Below are positions 8,744 through 16,896 of a DNA stretch of 43,017 nt, in pieces. The notes beneath the pieces are model-generated. The model ran no database searches and had not been told where the DNA came from. It worked only from the letters and a program-made list of their open reading frames with translations. The translations under genes were made by a program, and so were the position numbers. Source of the DNA: Actinomycetota bacterium (lineage in GTDB: Bacteria > Actinomycetota > Thermoleophilia > BMS3ABIN01); contig JAMDDD010000018.1 of assembly GCA_023489275.1 (NCBI GenBank), forward strand, positions 1-43,017. The letters are read 5' to 3'. Each line of letters starts with the position of its first letter. Position 1 is the first letter of the stretch.

Positions 8744-8782
8744 AGGCGCCGGAGAAATATCTGCGTTTCCGGAGCCTTTTTA
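8744..8782 (+). terminator. Terminator-like hairpin with T-run on + strand, downstream of hdrC
   Basis: AAGGC-G-CCGGA (8744-8754) pairs with TCCGG-A-GCCTT (8769-8779): ten pairs with one internal mismatch and a 14-base loop. T continues to 8782. The T-run is on the plus strand although the nearby genes are on the minus strand, as also seen after aprA. It could stop antisense transcripts or stabilise the 3' end of the long operon. Confidence 0.55.
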
Positions 8783-8896
8783 TCCAGATATTCAAGTCAA
8801 AAATCCAGATTCGTCAGGCCCGGTCCGAAGGCTAAAAGCAGGTGCAATAACCAAATTTTCGGATAAGGAGGAAGAAGATGCTTACCAGTAAACCGG

Positions 8897-9280
8897 TTAC
8901 CTCTTATGACCGGGGCGGCCGGTGCCGGGTAGCAGTTTCCTGACCTTGGCGGGATCGATCTTGCGGATCTCGCCCAGGCCCCACATCTCCCGGATTGTAT
9001 TCAGGTCCTCGATTGGCATTGAATATCCGGTGTGGCGGATGTTGTCAAAAGACTGGCGGTAGTGCGCCGGGGGCTCCAGCTCACGGCGCTTTTTCATCAT
9101 AAACGTGAATATGTCCACATCTTCCGGGCACGCCTCCACGCACTTCCAGCAGTTGGTGCAGTTCCAGGCGCCCGTGCCGGAGCCATCGCTAAGGACCGCC
9201 GTTATTGAAGCACAGCCGGCTCTTGCTACGATGCAGTATTGCCGGCATTCGCCACATCCAGTGCATTTGCCTTTGTCCAT
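8897..9280 (-). CDS. hdrC: HdrC-like iron-sulfur protein
   Basis: Small cytoplasmic ferredoxin-like subunit of heterodisulfide-reductase-type complexes, 127 residues. Two CxxCxxCxxxC motifs, C6/C9/C12/C16 and C41/C44/C47/C51, bind the two [4Fe-4S] clusters that pass electrons between an HdrA-like flavoprotein and HdrB. It starts two bases after hdrB and is the last gene of the long upstream operon. In Gram-positive sulfate reducers soluble HdrB and HdrC stand in for QmoC; the same exchange is likely here because qmoAB lie on the same strand 5 kb further on. A partnership with the lipoate-binding protein encoded upstream is an alternative. Confidence 0.9.
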   Translation of the reverse strand: MDKGKCTGCGECRQYCIVARAGCASITAVLSDGSGTGAWNCTNCWKCVEACPEDVDIFTFMMKKRRELEPPAHYRQSFDNIRHTGYSMPIEDLNTIREMWGLGEIRKIDPAKVRKLLPGTGRPGHKR

Positions 9281-9282
9281 TG

Positions 9283-10104
9283 CTATGCTTTCATGCCCAG
9301 CTCGACTGCGGGAATGCCCATCGCCAGCCCGACAATCTGAGGCAGAAAGATTACCGGCAGCGAAAGACCCGGGGCCGACTTGCTAATTTTGTGCTGAAAA
9401 TTCTTAAGTAGCATGGCGCAGTTGCCACACGACACCACCATGCCCTCCGCCCCGGCCCTGATCGCGGAACTTAGCTTCCGCTTGGCCAGATTCAGCGCTG
9501 GCTCCTCCTCAGACATCAAAAGGGCAGAGCCGCAGCACTCGTCTTCCTGATCGAAGTCGACAACCGAAATCCCGGCTGCCTGGACCACCTGCCTCATTTT
9601 TTGAGGCCGCCACGGGTCGTCAAACTGCATCAGTTCTCCGGGCCGGGAAACATTGCATGGATGCTGCAGCGCCACCCGAATGTTAACTTCGATATTGCTA
9701 CCGGCTGCGACTTCGTCAAGCCGCTCATCCATCACTTCAATGATATGGGTTACTTTTGTGCGGCCGCTGTAGCTTAAGCCAATCTCCGCCAGCTTCTGGT
9801 TGACGCGCCCCAGCTGACGCGCATCCCCGTCCAGAATGCGCGCCGCATCCCTGAGCGTCTTGGTGCAGCTGCCACAGAGAGTGACAATATCCCTTCCCCT
9901 CGCTTCGGCCAGGGCCAGGTTGTAAGCGGCGAGATTTATCCATTCATCGGTAAAAGAGGGCGCAATGGAGGACGCGCAGCAGGCAAATTCGTGCATGTCC
10001 TCCAGCTCGACGCCAATTTTGCCCAGCACGCGTCTGGCGGACAGCTCATAATCCTGCAGGCAGGCCAGTACCAGGCATCCAGGATAGAGCAGCCGCCGTT
10101 CCAT
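9283..10104 (-). CDS. hdrB: HdrB-like protein with two CCG domains
   Basis: Catalytic-type subunit of heterodisulfide reductases, 273 residues. Two cysteine-rich CCG domains are visible: C10, C42/C43, C77/C80 and C150, C190/C191, C226/C229. In HdrB these hold noncubane iron-sulfur clusters where disulfides are cleaved or formed. The start lies one base after the stop of the membrane HdrD-like gene and the stop two bases before hdrC, so the three are cotranscribed. It is expected to be soluble. It could complete QmoAB in place of QmoC, or act on a thiol or lipoyl carrier. Which of HdrB, sHdrB1 or sHdrB2 is closest needs a tree. Confidence 0.9.
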   Translation of the reverse strand: MERRLLYPGCLVLACLQDYELSARRVLGKIGVELEDMHEFACCASSIAPSFTDEWINLAAYNLALAEARGRDIVTLCGSCTKTLRDAARILDGDARQLGRVNQKLAEIGLSYSGRTKVTHIIEVMDERLDEVAAGSNIEVNIRVALQHPCNVSRPGELMQFDDPWRPQKMRQVVQAAGISVVDFDQEDECCGSALLMSEEEPALNLAKRKLSSAIRAGAEGMVVSCGNCAMLLKNFQHKISKSAPGLSLPVIFLPQIVGLAMGIPAVELGMKA

Positions 10105-10105
10105 T

Positions 10106-12178
10106 TTATTCCTTCGGCCCCATCGCCTGGAGCACCACCTCGGAGATATCCAGCACCTTATGTCCCGACTTGGATTTTATCGTCGCTCCCTTGATGACCC
10201 GCTTGCACTGCTGGCAGGCGGTGATGATGGTGTCGATCCCAATTTCGCCGGCTTCATCAACGATGTCCATGGAAACGTGGCTGGAAAGGTCCGGATCGAG
10301 GATCTCAATATCGCCGCCGCCGCCACAGCAAAGAGCCATCTCGCGGTTATCGGTGAACTCGCGGTGCTTCAGCCCGGGAATGGCCGCCACCACGTCGCGA
10401 GGCTCGTCATAGATGCCTGAATTCCGGCCCAGGTCGCAGGGGTCATGATAAGCGCCGTAAAGCTCTACTTTCTCCTTCAGCTCGATCTTGCCTTCGTCGA
10501 TCAGCTGCTTCAGGTATTGGGTGTGATGCAGCATCTCCACACCCTTGATGTCATATTCATGTTTGAACGTGTGATAGCAAGAGGGACAGGAAAATACCAT
10601 TTTCTTGGCGCCTGTCTTTCTGACCGCCTCGGTATTATGCGCGATCAGCTGTTTGATCTCATCTTTCATGCCACCCACGATCAACGGGTAGCCGCAGCAC
10701 CATTCATCTTCCGCCATGATGGTGAAGTTGACGCCGGCGCGGTCCAGCACTTCCACGAAGGCGCCCGGGATGTCTTGCACCACCGGCGAGAAGGAGGCCA
10801 TGCAGCCGACAAAGTAGATGACGTCCGCGTTTTTCCGCTGGTAAAGATCCTCCGGCGGTTCCGGCAGGTAATCAACCCACATGGCGCGGTCGGCATTAGG
10901 GAAGTTGGCGACGTTGTTCTCAGTGGAGATAGCCTCGATGACGGGATCCATTTTCTTCTTGGCGTAGCGGCCTTCCCGGTAGAGGTTCTGGCGGTTGGTC
11001 AGGCCCATCTCCCTGGTATTGATCATGGCCGGGCAAACTTCCCGGCAGCGGCCGCAAAGCAGGCAGTTAAATACCTCGAACTGGAAGTCCTGCATCTCTT
11101 CTTCAGAGGGTGGTTTGACAAACAGTTTGTCCGGACCATATTTCCGCCTGATCTGATGTTTCAGATGCGTGTGTACGCCGGCATATGAATAGTAAAGCCT
11201 GAGATCGGGGTTCTCCTGCGAAGCGGTTGTCACCTGGCAGTTGTCAGCACAAATCTGGCATTTCATACAGGAATCCAGCTCGATCAACTGCCGGGCGCTG
11301 AAGGGAATTCTTCCCGGGACGCCTTCCAGGGCGCGCGGGTTGTGGGGAACGGAATTTATCATCGTATTCAGCGGCGTCATGAAGATGTGCCACAGCTTGA
11401 TGTTGAACGGAATTGAGGCAAACAGGAGCATCAACAAAATCGAGGAAACGGTCCACATGGGCGTCGTCGCCGATTGCCACGAAACATGGATGAGGCCAAT
11501 CGGCTTTGAGATCAGCCAGCCGATGAACCAGTAAGCGCGGTCGCTGTTGGGAACGTCATAAGCAACCATGCTGATTGCCTCAGAGATAAACCGGAAGATG
11601 AACCAGCCCCCCAGCAACATCACTGAGGCGATCTCGAAGGTGGTGCTCTTCAGCATGAAACTCTTGCGCACGAACCGGCGGTAGATAGCGATAAACTCAC
11701 CCAACACTACCATGCCGGCGAAGAGATCGTTCATGAAAGCATAGAAGGCGTCTATGCCGGAGAAATGAACCAGCCCCTGACCCACTTCTCTCAGGTAATA
11801 AAAGTCGCAGAAAGGGGAGACAAAGAAATCCAGAAAATGGGAGCCGCCGGTAGCCTCGTGCACACCCGGCACCCGCGTGCCGGATTTGATCTCGTTGATG
11901 GTGATAACGCCCACGTAGCCAAAGATGATCAGTTCCTTCATCACCCAGCGCAACTTGTCCTGCCGCCATAGGCGCGTTTGAATAAACACATCCATCACAA
12001 ACGCTTTTAACAGGACGCCGATCTGGCGTGAGAAGATTGCGCGGAAAAAGCCCTGAAAGCCTTTCAGCGCCGAGTAGCGTCCCTTCAGCCAGATGGAAAT
12101 ATCCCACAGAACACCAAGTACAAGGACAACAGTCCCCAGAATGAAAAACCAGGAAAAGATCGGCAAGTTTACATTCAT
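10106..12178 (-). CDS. Membrane-bound HdrD-like oxidoreductase with NarI/DsrM-like N-terminus
   Basis: A 690-residue fusion. The N-terminal 270 residues hold about six hydrophobic segments resembling the cytochrome-b-type NarI/DsrM/HdrE subunits that exchange electrons with quinone. The rest is HdrD/DsrK-like: [4Fe-4S] ligands C304/C307/C310/C314 and C372/C375/C378/C382, then two CCG domains with C459, C494/C495 and a second set ending in CCGGGG. Such fused proteins connect the menaquinone pool with a cytoplasmic thiol or disulfide site. The ATG at 12178 follows the preceding stop by one base, has GGAGA eight bases upstream, and begins at the first hydrophobic segment. It is directly followed by hdrB and hdrC, suggesting a single electron-transfer module for the sulfur enzymes. 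The exact partner is unknown. Confidence 0.88.
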   Translation of the reverse strand: MNVNLPIFSWFFILGTVVLVLGVLWDISIWLKGRYSALKGFQGFFRAIFSRQIGVLLKAFVMDVFIQTRLWRQDKLRWVMKELIIFGYVGVITINEIKSGTRVPGVHEATGGSHFLDFFVSPFCDFYYLREVGQGLVHFSGIDAFYAFMNDLFAGMVVLGEFIAIYRRFVRKSFMLKSTTFEIASVMLLGGWFIFRFISEAISMVAYDVPNSDRAYWFIGWLISKPIGLIHVSWQSATTPMWTVSSILLMLLFASIPFNIKLWHIFMTPLNTMINSVPHNPRALEGVPGRIPFSARQLIELDSCMKCQICADNCQVTTASQENPDLRLYYSYAGVHTHLKHQIRRKYGPDKLFVKPPSEEEMQDFQFEVFNCLLCGRCREVCPAMINTREMGLTNRQNLYREGRYAKKKMDPVIEAISTENNVANFPNADRAMWVDYLPEPPEDLYQRKNADVIYFVGCMASFSPVVQDIPGAFVEVLDRAGVNFTIMAEDEWCCGYPLIVGGMKDEIKQLIAHNTEAVRKTGAKKMVFSCPSCYHTFKHEYDIKGVEMLHHTQYLKQLIDEGKIELKEKVELYGAYHDPCDLGRNSGIYDEPRDVVAAIPGLKHREFTDNREMALCCGGGGDIEILDPDLSSHVSMDIVDEAGEIGIDTIITACQQCKRVIKGATIKSKSGHKVLDISEVVLQAMGPKE

Positions 12179-12179
12179 G

Positions 12180-13175
12180 CTAGATGTCTCCCATCTCCAA
12201 TCGTATTTTTGCAATATCTTCCATATTTGGTGTAAACGGATAGCTCCGGATGTCACCCGGAGGGCCGTCGCCGAAGGGGCGGGTGCAGGCAACCAGCTTG
12301 TCCTTGCCCGGGCAGCCGCTGGTCATGAATGGAATTCCCGATTCGATGACGATGGCCACTTCTTCGCCGGCGACGCCAAAATCGGTCACCCGCCCCGAGC
12401 CGTCGAAGGAAATCCTGTCCGCGCTGGTAAAGCCCTGCTGGATCAGGTAGCTCGCCAGCTGCATCCGCCGGAACTGGCCGGCGTCGCAAGGACTGCGGCC
12501 TGCCAGCGCCGAGCCTTCTTCGGGATAAAAAGAGAAAAGATGAACATTCGCTCCCAGATCAACCACGCGCTGTATCGTGCCGGCCATCTCGGCTTCGTTC
12601 TCCCCCAGCCCAACGATCAGATGGCAACCCGCCTTGCCTCTGCCAAACACTTCCACCGCCTCGCCCAGACATTGCCAGTACCTTTCCCATTTATGCGGGC
12701 CCTTGACTCCCTGCCCCCTGAACTTGGCAAACAGTTCTTCGGTGGCGGCGTCGATGGCGACGCTGCCGATTTCCACGCCGGCATCCTTAAGGCCGCCAAT
12801 CGCCTCTTTGTCAATTACTGTCGGCGCCATCAGCACCGAAACGAATTTTTCCAGCGGCTTCAGGCTTTCCGCCACAGCCAGCGTGTCGTCAACCGCTCTT
12901 CCGTGCGTAACCATGGAAATACAGATGCGGTCAATCGCAGCCGTCCGGTCGGCGCTGCGGGCGATGATTTCATCCAGGGGAAAGGTAGGCCACTCGACCC
13001 GAATGAAGCTTTTCTGGTTGAAATCTCCCTGCCGCTGGCGTTGCAGACCGCAGTAGGCGCAGTTGCCGGCGCAGCCGCCCTGGTATGTCAGCAGCAGATT
13101 GATACAGCATAGTTTCGCGCCCCGGTAAAAAATTCCCGGCCTGAGCCCCAGAGTCATCGCGGCCGCCAGGCTCAT
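12180..13175 (-). CDS. Radical-SAM protein, LipS1-like (lipoate synthesis)
   Basis: Radical-SAM enzyme of 331 residues with the cluster motif CAGNCAYC (C35/C39/C42) and a biotin-synthase-like barrel. A C-terminal CTRPFGDGPPG stretch is shared in shorter form (CARPFGD) by the other radical-SAM protein of this operon. In sulfur oxidisers with the sHdr pathway, two such proteins (LipS1 and LipS2) together insert the two sulfurs into octanoyl groups on the lipoate-binding protein. The LipS1 label rests on gene order relative to LipT and the ligase and is tentative. The ATG at 13175 follows the lipT stop and has CCGGAG nine bases upstream; a TTG at 13223 would overlap lipT. Without this context it would be named only a biotin-synthase-like radical-SAM protein. 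Confidence 0.75.
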   Translation of the reverse strand: MSLAAAMTLGLRPGIFYRGAKLCCINLLLTYQGGCAGNCAYCGLQRQRQGDFNQKSFIRVEWPTFPLDEIIARSADRTAAIDRICISMVTHGRAVDDTLAVAESLKPLEKFVSVLMAPTVIDKEAIGGLKDAGVEIGSVAIDAATEELFAKFRGQGVKGPHKWERYWQCLGEAVEVFGRGKAGCHLIVGLGENEAEMAGTIQRVVDLGANVHLFSFYPEEGSALAGRSPCDAGQFRRMQLASYLIQQGFTSADRISFDGSGRVTDFGVAGEEVAIVIESGIPFMTSGCPGKDKLVACTRPFGDGPPGDIRSYPFTPNMEDIAKIRLEMGDI

Positions 13176-13194
13176 TTGCAGGTACTCCGGACTT

Positions 13195-14253
13195 TCAGTT
13201 TTTGTAATAACCGTCAAAAGCAATCCATCCTTTCCTGAGCGCCTTGCTTAACCCGTGGGCGTCCCGGGCCCAGTAGGGTTCCAGAACCTTTCTTTTGCTT
13301 ACCGCCCGCCGGAGCGAATCATCCAGAAACAGCCGGCACGATTCTTCATATTCCACCAGCGCCCCCATATGGCCCGCGGCTGCGGCAGCCGCCGCTTCAC
13401 CCGCCAGCCGGCCGGCAAACACCGCATTGGGTACGCCGGCCCCGGTCACAGGATGGCAATGGCCGGCTGCATCCCCGGCAAGAAGGATGTTGCCCCGGAC
13501 AAGCTCCTGCTGGCCCCCGACGGGTATCAGGCCGCCCGTGACTGCCGCAGGTCGCGAGCTTTTCACCAGGTCTGCGGTACGCAGCTCTTCAATCAGACGC
13601 GACAACGCCCGGCGGGGGCCTGTCCCCAACCGGCGTTCGACGCCAACGCCGACATTTGCCATTTTCCCTTTGGGAAACAGCCAGCCATAACCGCCGGGAA
13701 TCCAGTTGCGAAAAAAAACTTCTGTTGAATCCAGCTCCCGGCTTAACACCAGCAAGTGTTGGCGGGCCTGAACGAATCTGTTTTTTTTCAGTCCCATCCA
13801 TCGGCGCACTACCGAAGCGGCTCCGTCAGCGCCGATAATCACTTTGGGTCTGATCAGCATCTGCCCGGAACCGGTGGCAAGGACCGCCACGCCGGCCTGA
13901 AAGCTGTCGGCGCGGGCACCCTTAAGCAGCCTGGCTCCCGCGGAAACGGCCAGCCCGGCCAGGTGCTCGTCAAACAGCTGGCGGTTTAAAATAACCCCCC
14001 TGGCGGGCGTGTTGACAATCTCGCCGTCAGGCAGATGCGTTCTCATCGTCGAAACGCTCTGAGCCACCATCGCGCCGCCGATGCTGAAATCAGCTGCGAC
14101 CTGAAACGGAATGTGTTCGGCGCACTGCACCGGCTCGCCCACCTGCTGTTTCTTTTCCGTCATCAGCACGCGGGCGCCCTCTCCGGCGGCGGCAGCGGCG
14201 GCCACACTCCCGGCCGGCCCGGCGCCGACAACGAGGACATCACACTCCAGCAT
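13195..14253 (-). CDS. Geranylgeranyl-reductase-family flavoprotein, LipT-like
   Basis: FAD-dependent oxidoreductase of 352 residues. The N-terminal GAGPAG Rossmann motif sits near residue 10. A central FPKGKMANVGVGV segment follows, then a GNILLAGDAAG motif with HCHPVTGAGVPNA, all typical of the geranylgeranyl reductase family. In lipoate-assembly clusters of sulfur-oxidising bacteria a protein of this family, called LipT, is encoded between the ligase and a LipS gene, exactly as here. A role in handling or reducing electrons during sulfur insertion is inferred. The start at ATG 14253 has GGAGG about nine bases upstream and overlaps the ligase gene by 14 bases. A role in isoprenoid saturation is the alternative but is not supported by the neighbours. 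Confidence 0.78.
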   Translation of the reverse strand: MLECDVLVVGAGPAGSVAAAAAAGEGARVLMTEKKQQVGEPVQCAEHIPFQVAADFSIGGAMVAQSVSTMRTHLPDGEIVNTPARGVILNRQLFDEHLAGLAVSAGARLLKGARADSFQAGVAVLATGSGQMLIRPKVIIGADGAASVVRRWMGLKKNRFVQARQHLLVLSRELDSTEVFFRNWIPGGYGWLFPKGKMANVGVGVERRLGTGPRRALSRLIEELRTADLVKSSRPAAVTGGLIPVGGQQELVRGNILLAGDAAGHCHPVTGAGVPNAVFAGRLAGEAAAAAAAGHMGALVEYEESCRLFLDDSLRRAVSKRKVLEPYWARDAHGLSKALRKGWIAFDGYYKN

Positions 14254-15805
14254 TCCGGCGCGCCTCCACACATTGAAGCACCCTGCCCAGCAGGTCCAGC
14301 TTCAGTTCGGTCTGGTTCTCAAAATCACCGCTGTATGCTTTCTTCTCAACATGGAGTTGATAGCATGTATCCTTTTCAATATCAATCAAGGTCGCCGGGA
14401 GGCCGACTTCCTGGAAAAGTTCCTGATGCTTCACAAAAAAGGCCTCGCAGCAACAACCGATATATGATTTGACGCCCTCGCGGCGGCAGGCTTTTAACGT
14501 CTCCTCCAGATGCTCATAATCGTGGATAGTAATCACTCGCAGTCCCATGCCGGCGGCGGCCGCATAGGCATCGCCGACGCCACACTCGCCGCACTGGTCG
14601 CAGCCATCGGCATTCCGGAAGCCGCAATCGAGCAGCTTGGCGCAGTAAGGCAGCAGCAACAGCGAGCAATTATTCACCGTATCCGCAAAACTGCCATTCA
14701 CGGTAAAGACCGAATTTACTTCCGTTAAATCGATGCCAAAGTCCGCCAGTTGCAGCTTGGAGACGGCAGCCTCAATAGCGGCGTAAAAATCCTCGGGACC
14801 GATGGCAATCGAGTCCGGGCGGCGCTCGGCAAAGAAATCAAGAATAACCTGCCGGATCGACGCCAGCGGGATATTTTTCAAGGCCGCTTCCAGATCGAAA
14901 ATTGTCCGTTGCGGGCTGATAAAAAAATCGCCGGTGATCAGGCAGTATTTCAGCCGGCGGCGGCGGACGTCCACACTCACCGCCGCCCGGATGAGGCCGC
15001 CTTCGCTCCTGAGCGCCGACTTGAGCAAGAGGTGCTCCTCCCGCGGCTCGTCAACCTGATATATCCACTCGCGGCCGCCATGCCTGGTCTTGTATTCCTC
15101 ATACAGGCTGATTTCCGGCGGGCTCAGCTCCCCGGCTTCAAGACTGATGCCAAGCGTATTCTCAAAGCCTTCAATAATCGCCGCCTTGACATCCAGCATA
15201 TCCGGCAAATATCCCAACTCCTCTTTTAAAGAAGTGACTCGTTCCCTGACTGATGACAGCCCCTTCGCCGAAAGTTTCTCCGTCGGAATCCGCAAGGATT
15301 TAATCATCTTTTCCACATCGAGGTCGACGAGCAACGTTCCTTGAAACAGAAATGCATCTCCCTCGAAAACACCGCCGGTGCCGGAGATCTTGCGTCCGTC
15401 GACCTCAATGTCGTTGCGCGGCCGGAAAACGGCATTGACTCCCAGAAGTTTGAGACCGGCGATGACACACTCCGACAGCTGCCGGGCCATCTCGTCGGCC
15501 CTCAGATCAAATTCACGCCGGTCGCCGATAACCTCCCAGCCCAGATGGGAACTGTCAAAAAATATGGCGCCGCCTCCGGTTATCCGTCGCTGGATGTGGA
15601 CGCCGTTCCCACGGCAGAAATCTTCACGGATTTCCTGTCCGACACTCTGAAAAAAACCAACCAGCGCCGCCGGCGGATCATACCTGAGAAAATGAAGCGT
15701 ATTGGGAGTCTCCTGCCGGTCCCTTGCCTTCAGGAGCGCCGAGTTAACGGCAATATTCTCCAGGGCGGACATAGCCCCCGTATCAACCAACCGCCATGTC
15801 TGCAT
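14240..15805 (-). CDS. Lipoate-protein ligase (sLpl(AB) type) fused to a DUF116 domain
   Basis: 521 residues. The N-terminal 250 are a lipoate/octanoate-protein ligase with the substrate-binding RRITGGGA (73-80) and the GRKISGTGG loop (137-145). Residues about 255-350 match the small accessory (LplB-like) domain expected for sLpl(AB) ligases that charge the lipoate-binding proteins of sulfur oxidisers. From about 360 to 500 there is a DUF116 domain rich in cysteines: C388, C394, C402/C405/C408, a CCC at 451-453 and C481. These could bind a metal or iron-sulfur cluster or carry sulfur. The ATG at 15805 has an AAGGA site and starts like LplA proteins (WRLVDTG). It lies between lipS2-like and lipT-like genes and overlaps the latter. 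The likely target is the lipoate-binding protein encoded two genes upstream. Confidence 0.85.
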   Translation of the reverse strand: MQTWRLVDTGAMSALENIAVNSALLKARDRQETPNTLHFLRYDPPAALVGFFQSVGQEIREDFCRGNGVHIQRRITGGGAIFFDSSHLGWEVIGDRREFDLRADEMARQLSECVIAGLKLLGVNAVFRPRNDIEVDGRKISGTGGVFEGDAFLFQGTLLVDLDVEKMIKSLRIPTEKLSAKGLSSVRERVTSLKEELGYLPDMLDVKAAIIEGFENTLGISLEAGELSPPEISLYEEYKTRHGGREWIYQVDEPREEHLLLKSALRSEGGLIRAAVSVDVRRRRLKYCLITGDFFISPQRTIFDLEAALKNIPLASIRQVILDFFAERRPDSIAIGPEDFYAAIEAAVSKLQLADFGIDLTEVNSVFTVNGSFADTVNNCSLLLLPYCAKLLDCGFRNADGCDQCGECGVGDAYAAAAGMGLRVITIHDYEHLEETLKACRREGVKSYIGCCCEAFFVKHQELFQEVGLPATLIDIEKDTCYQLHVEKKAYSGDFENQTELKLDLLGRVLQCVEARRNAGV

Positions 15806-15846
15806 TGTTATCTTCCTTCAAGCCTATCCCTGTTGATATATCCAGT

Positions 15847-15860
15847 TACGGCCGGCCGTA
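15847..15860. repeat. 14-bp perfect palindrome
   Basis: TACGGCCGGCCGTA lies in the 83-base gap between the lipS2-like gene and the ligase gene. It may form a small mRNA hairpin or a protein site; no function can be assigned. Confidence 0.4.
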
Positions 15861-15888
15861 GAAGCCAGGAAAAGACACCGGTTTTGCT

Positions 15889-16896
15889 TTATGTATTCGC
15901 CTGATAGATCAGCGAGCAGCATTGCTCCGAGAAAACCGGCCGCAAGCCTAGCTCCACCGCCAGTTCAGGAATTCCCTCCGCCGGATAAGCGATGCCATTC
16001 AGGCCCGCCTTGAGCGCCAGCGCATCTGTCTTTACTTTATGATCGCCGAAGGGCCGCGCGCAGCCGAGCAAAATGGGAGTGGCCGGAAACATCCCCCGGG
16101 CGCTGACAAATATCTCTGCGATCTCTTCGGGAGACGGCGGGATGACATCCTGCATGGGCGTGCCATGATGAGACGTAAGCACCACCAGCACCAGGCTCCA
16201 GATGTCATGCCTGGAGATCATCTCAAGCGCGTTAATTTCCCCGACGACGCGGCCATGGTCCAGGCCGATGACCACGTGCGGCGCCGTCTTCACACCGGAC
16301 TCGCTTAAGTACCGGAGCGAATTTTCAAAGTCAGTTACGCCTGTCCGGAGATGATACACCCGCCGGATGGTCTCCTCGGCGCCGATAATGTCAATCATGG
16401 CGATATCAACGCCGGCGTCCGCCAGCCCGTGCGCAAGCCGCTCATCGACCAGCCCTGTATGGACGGCCACCTGAAACCCAAGCTGCTTCAGTTCCCTGAT
16501 TGCGCCCAGATATTCATGGAGAGGCACGGTGCCGTCAGCCAGGGCGCCGCCGCTAACCAGCAGGCCTTCGCCTCCCTGTTCCTTGAGTTTCAGGCCAATC
16601 TCAACCAGTTGACCGGGCGACGTGGCGCTGTACATTGTCTCCAGAATCTTGCCCCGGCAGTGCTCGCACTTCAGATGACAGTCCTGACCGGTGATGGAAA
16701 CCGGAATAAAGAATGGCTGGGAACTGTTCTTGAAACCGCTGGTTTCGTAGCGTTTCAGTGACGGCGCGTAGAAGTAAGCCTCGTTGCCGAAGTTTGCCCG
16801 CGCCTTATCCCAGCCATTCTTGAATGATTCCGGAATGACAGGTACTAGACTGTCAAGAACGTCAGGGGGCAGATCCTGCCGCCAGCTTAATCGCAA
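15889..16896 (-). CDS. Radical-SAM protein, LipS2-like (lipoate synthesis)
   Basis: Radical-SAM enzyme of about 335 residues with the cluster motif CHLKCEHC (C73/C77/C80 from the start chosen) and a C-terminal CARPFGDHKVKTD stretch plus a late CC pair. The same CxRPFGD signature occurs in the LipS1-like protein of this operon, supporting a paired function in lipoyl assembly on the adjacent lipoate-binding protein. The start is uncertain: a TTG at 16896 overlaps the upstream gene by only ten bases, while an ATG at 16944 would overlap it by 58 bases. No clear ribosome binding site decides between them. The LipS2 label rests on gene order and is tentative. Confidence 0.73.
   Translation of the reverse strand: MRLSWRQDLPPDVLDSLVPVIPESFKNGWDKARANFGNEAYFYAPSLKRYETSGFKNSSQPFFIPVSITGQDCHLKCEHCRGKILETMYSATSPGQLVEIGLKLKEQGGEGLLVSGGALADGTVPLHEYLGAIRELKQLGFQVAVHTGLVDERLAHGLADAGVDIAMIDIIGAEETIRRVYHLRTGVTDFENSLRYLSESGVKTAPHVVIGLDHGRVVGEINALEMISRHDIWSLVLVVLTSHHGTPMQDVIPPSPEEIAEIFVSARGMFPATPILLGCARPFGDHKVKTDALALKAGLNGIAYPAEGIPELAVELGLRPVFSEQCCSLIYQANT

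Larger units (their letters stand above)
8321..8896. other. Gene-free stretch between hdrC and adk
   Basis: About 575 bases without a convincing gene. It holds the adk promoter and leader and a hairpin whose T-run lies on the plus strand. Short open frames here lack family features. A plus-strand GGAGG-ATG pair near 8868-8880 opens only a 21-codon frame into the hdrC end. Confidence 0.6.

Noticed and set aside
8878-8943. Plus-strand 21-codon frame with GGAGG and ATG
   Set aside because: It runs into the antisense of hdrC and shows no protein features.
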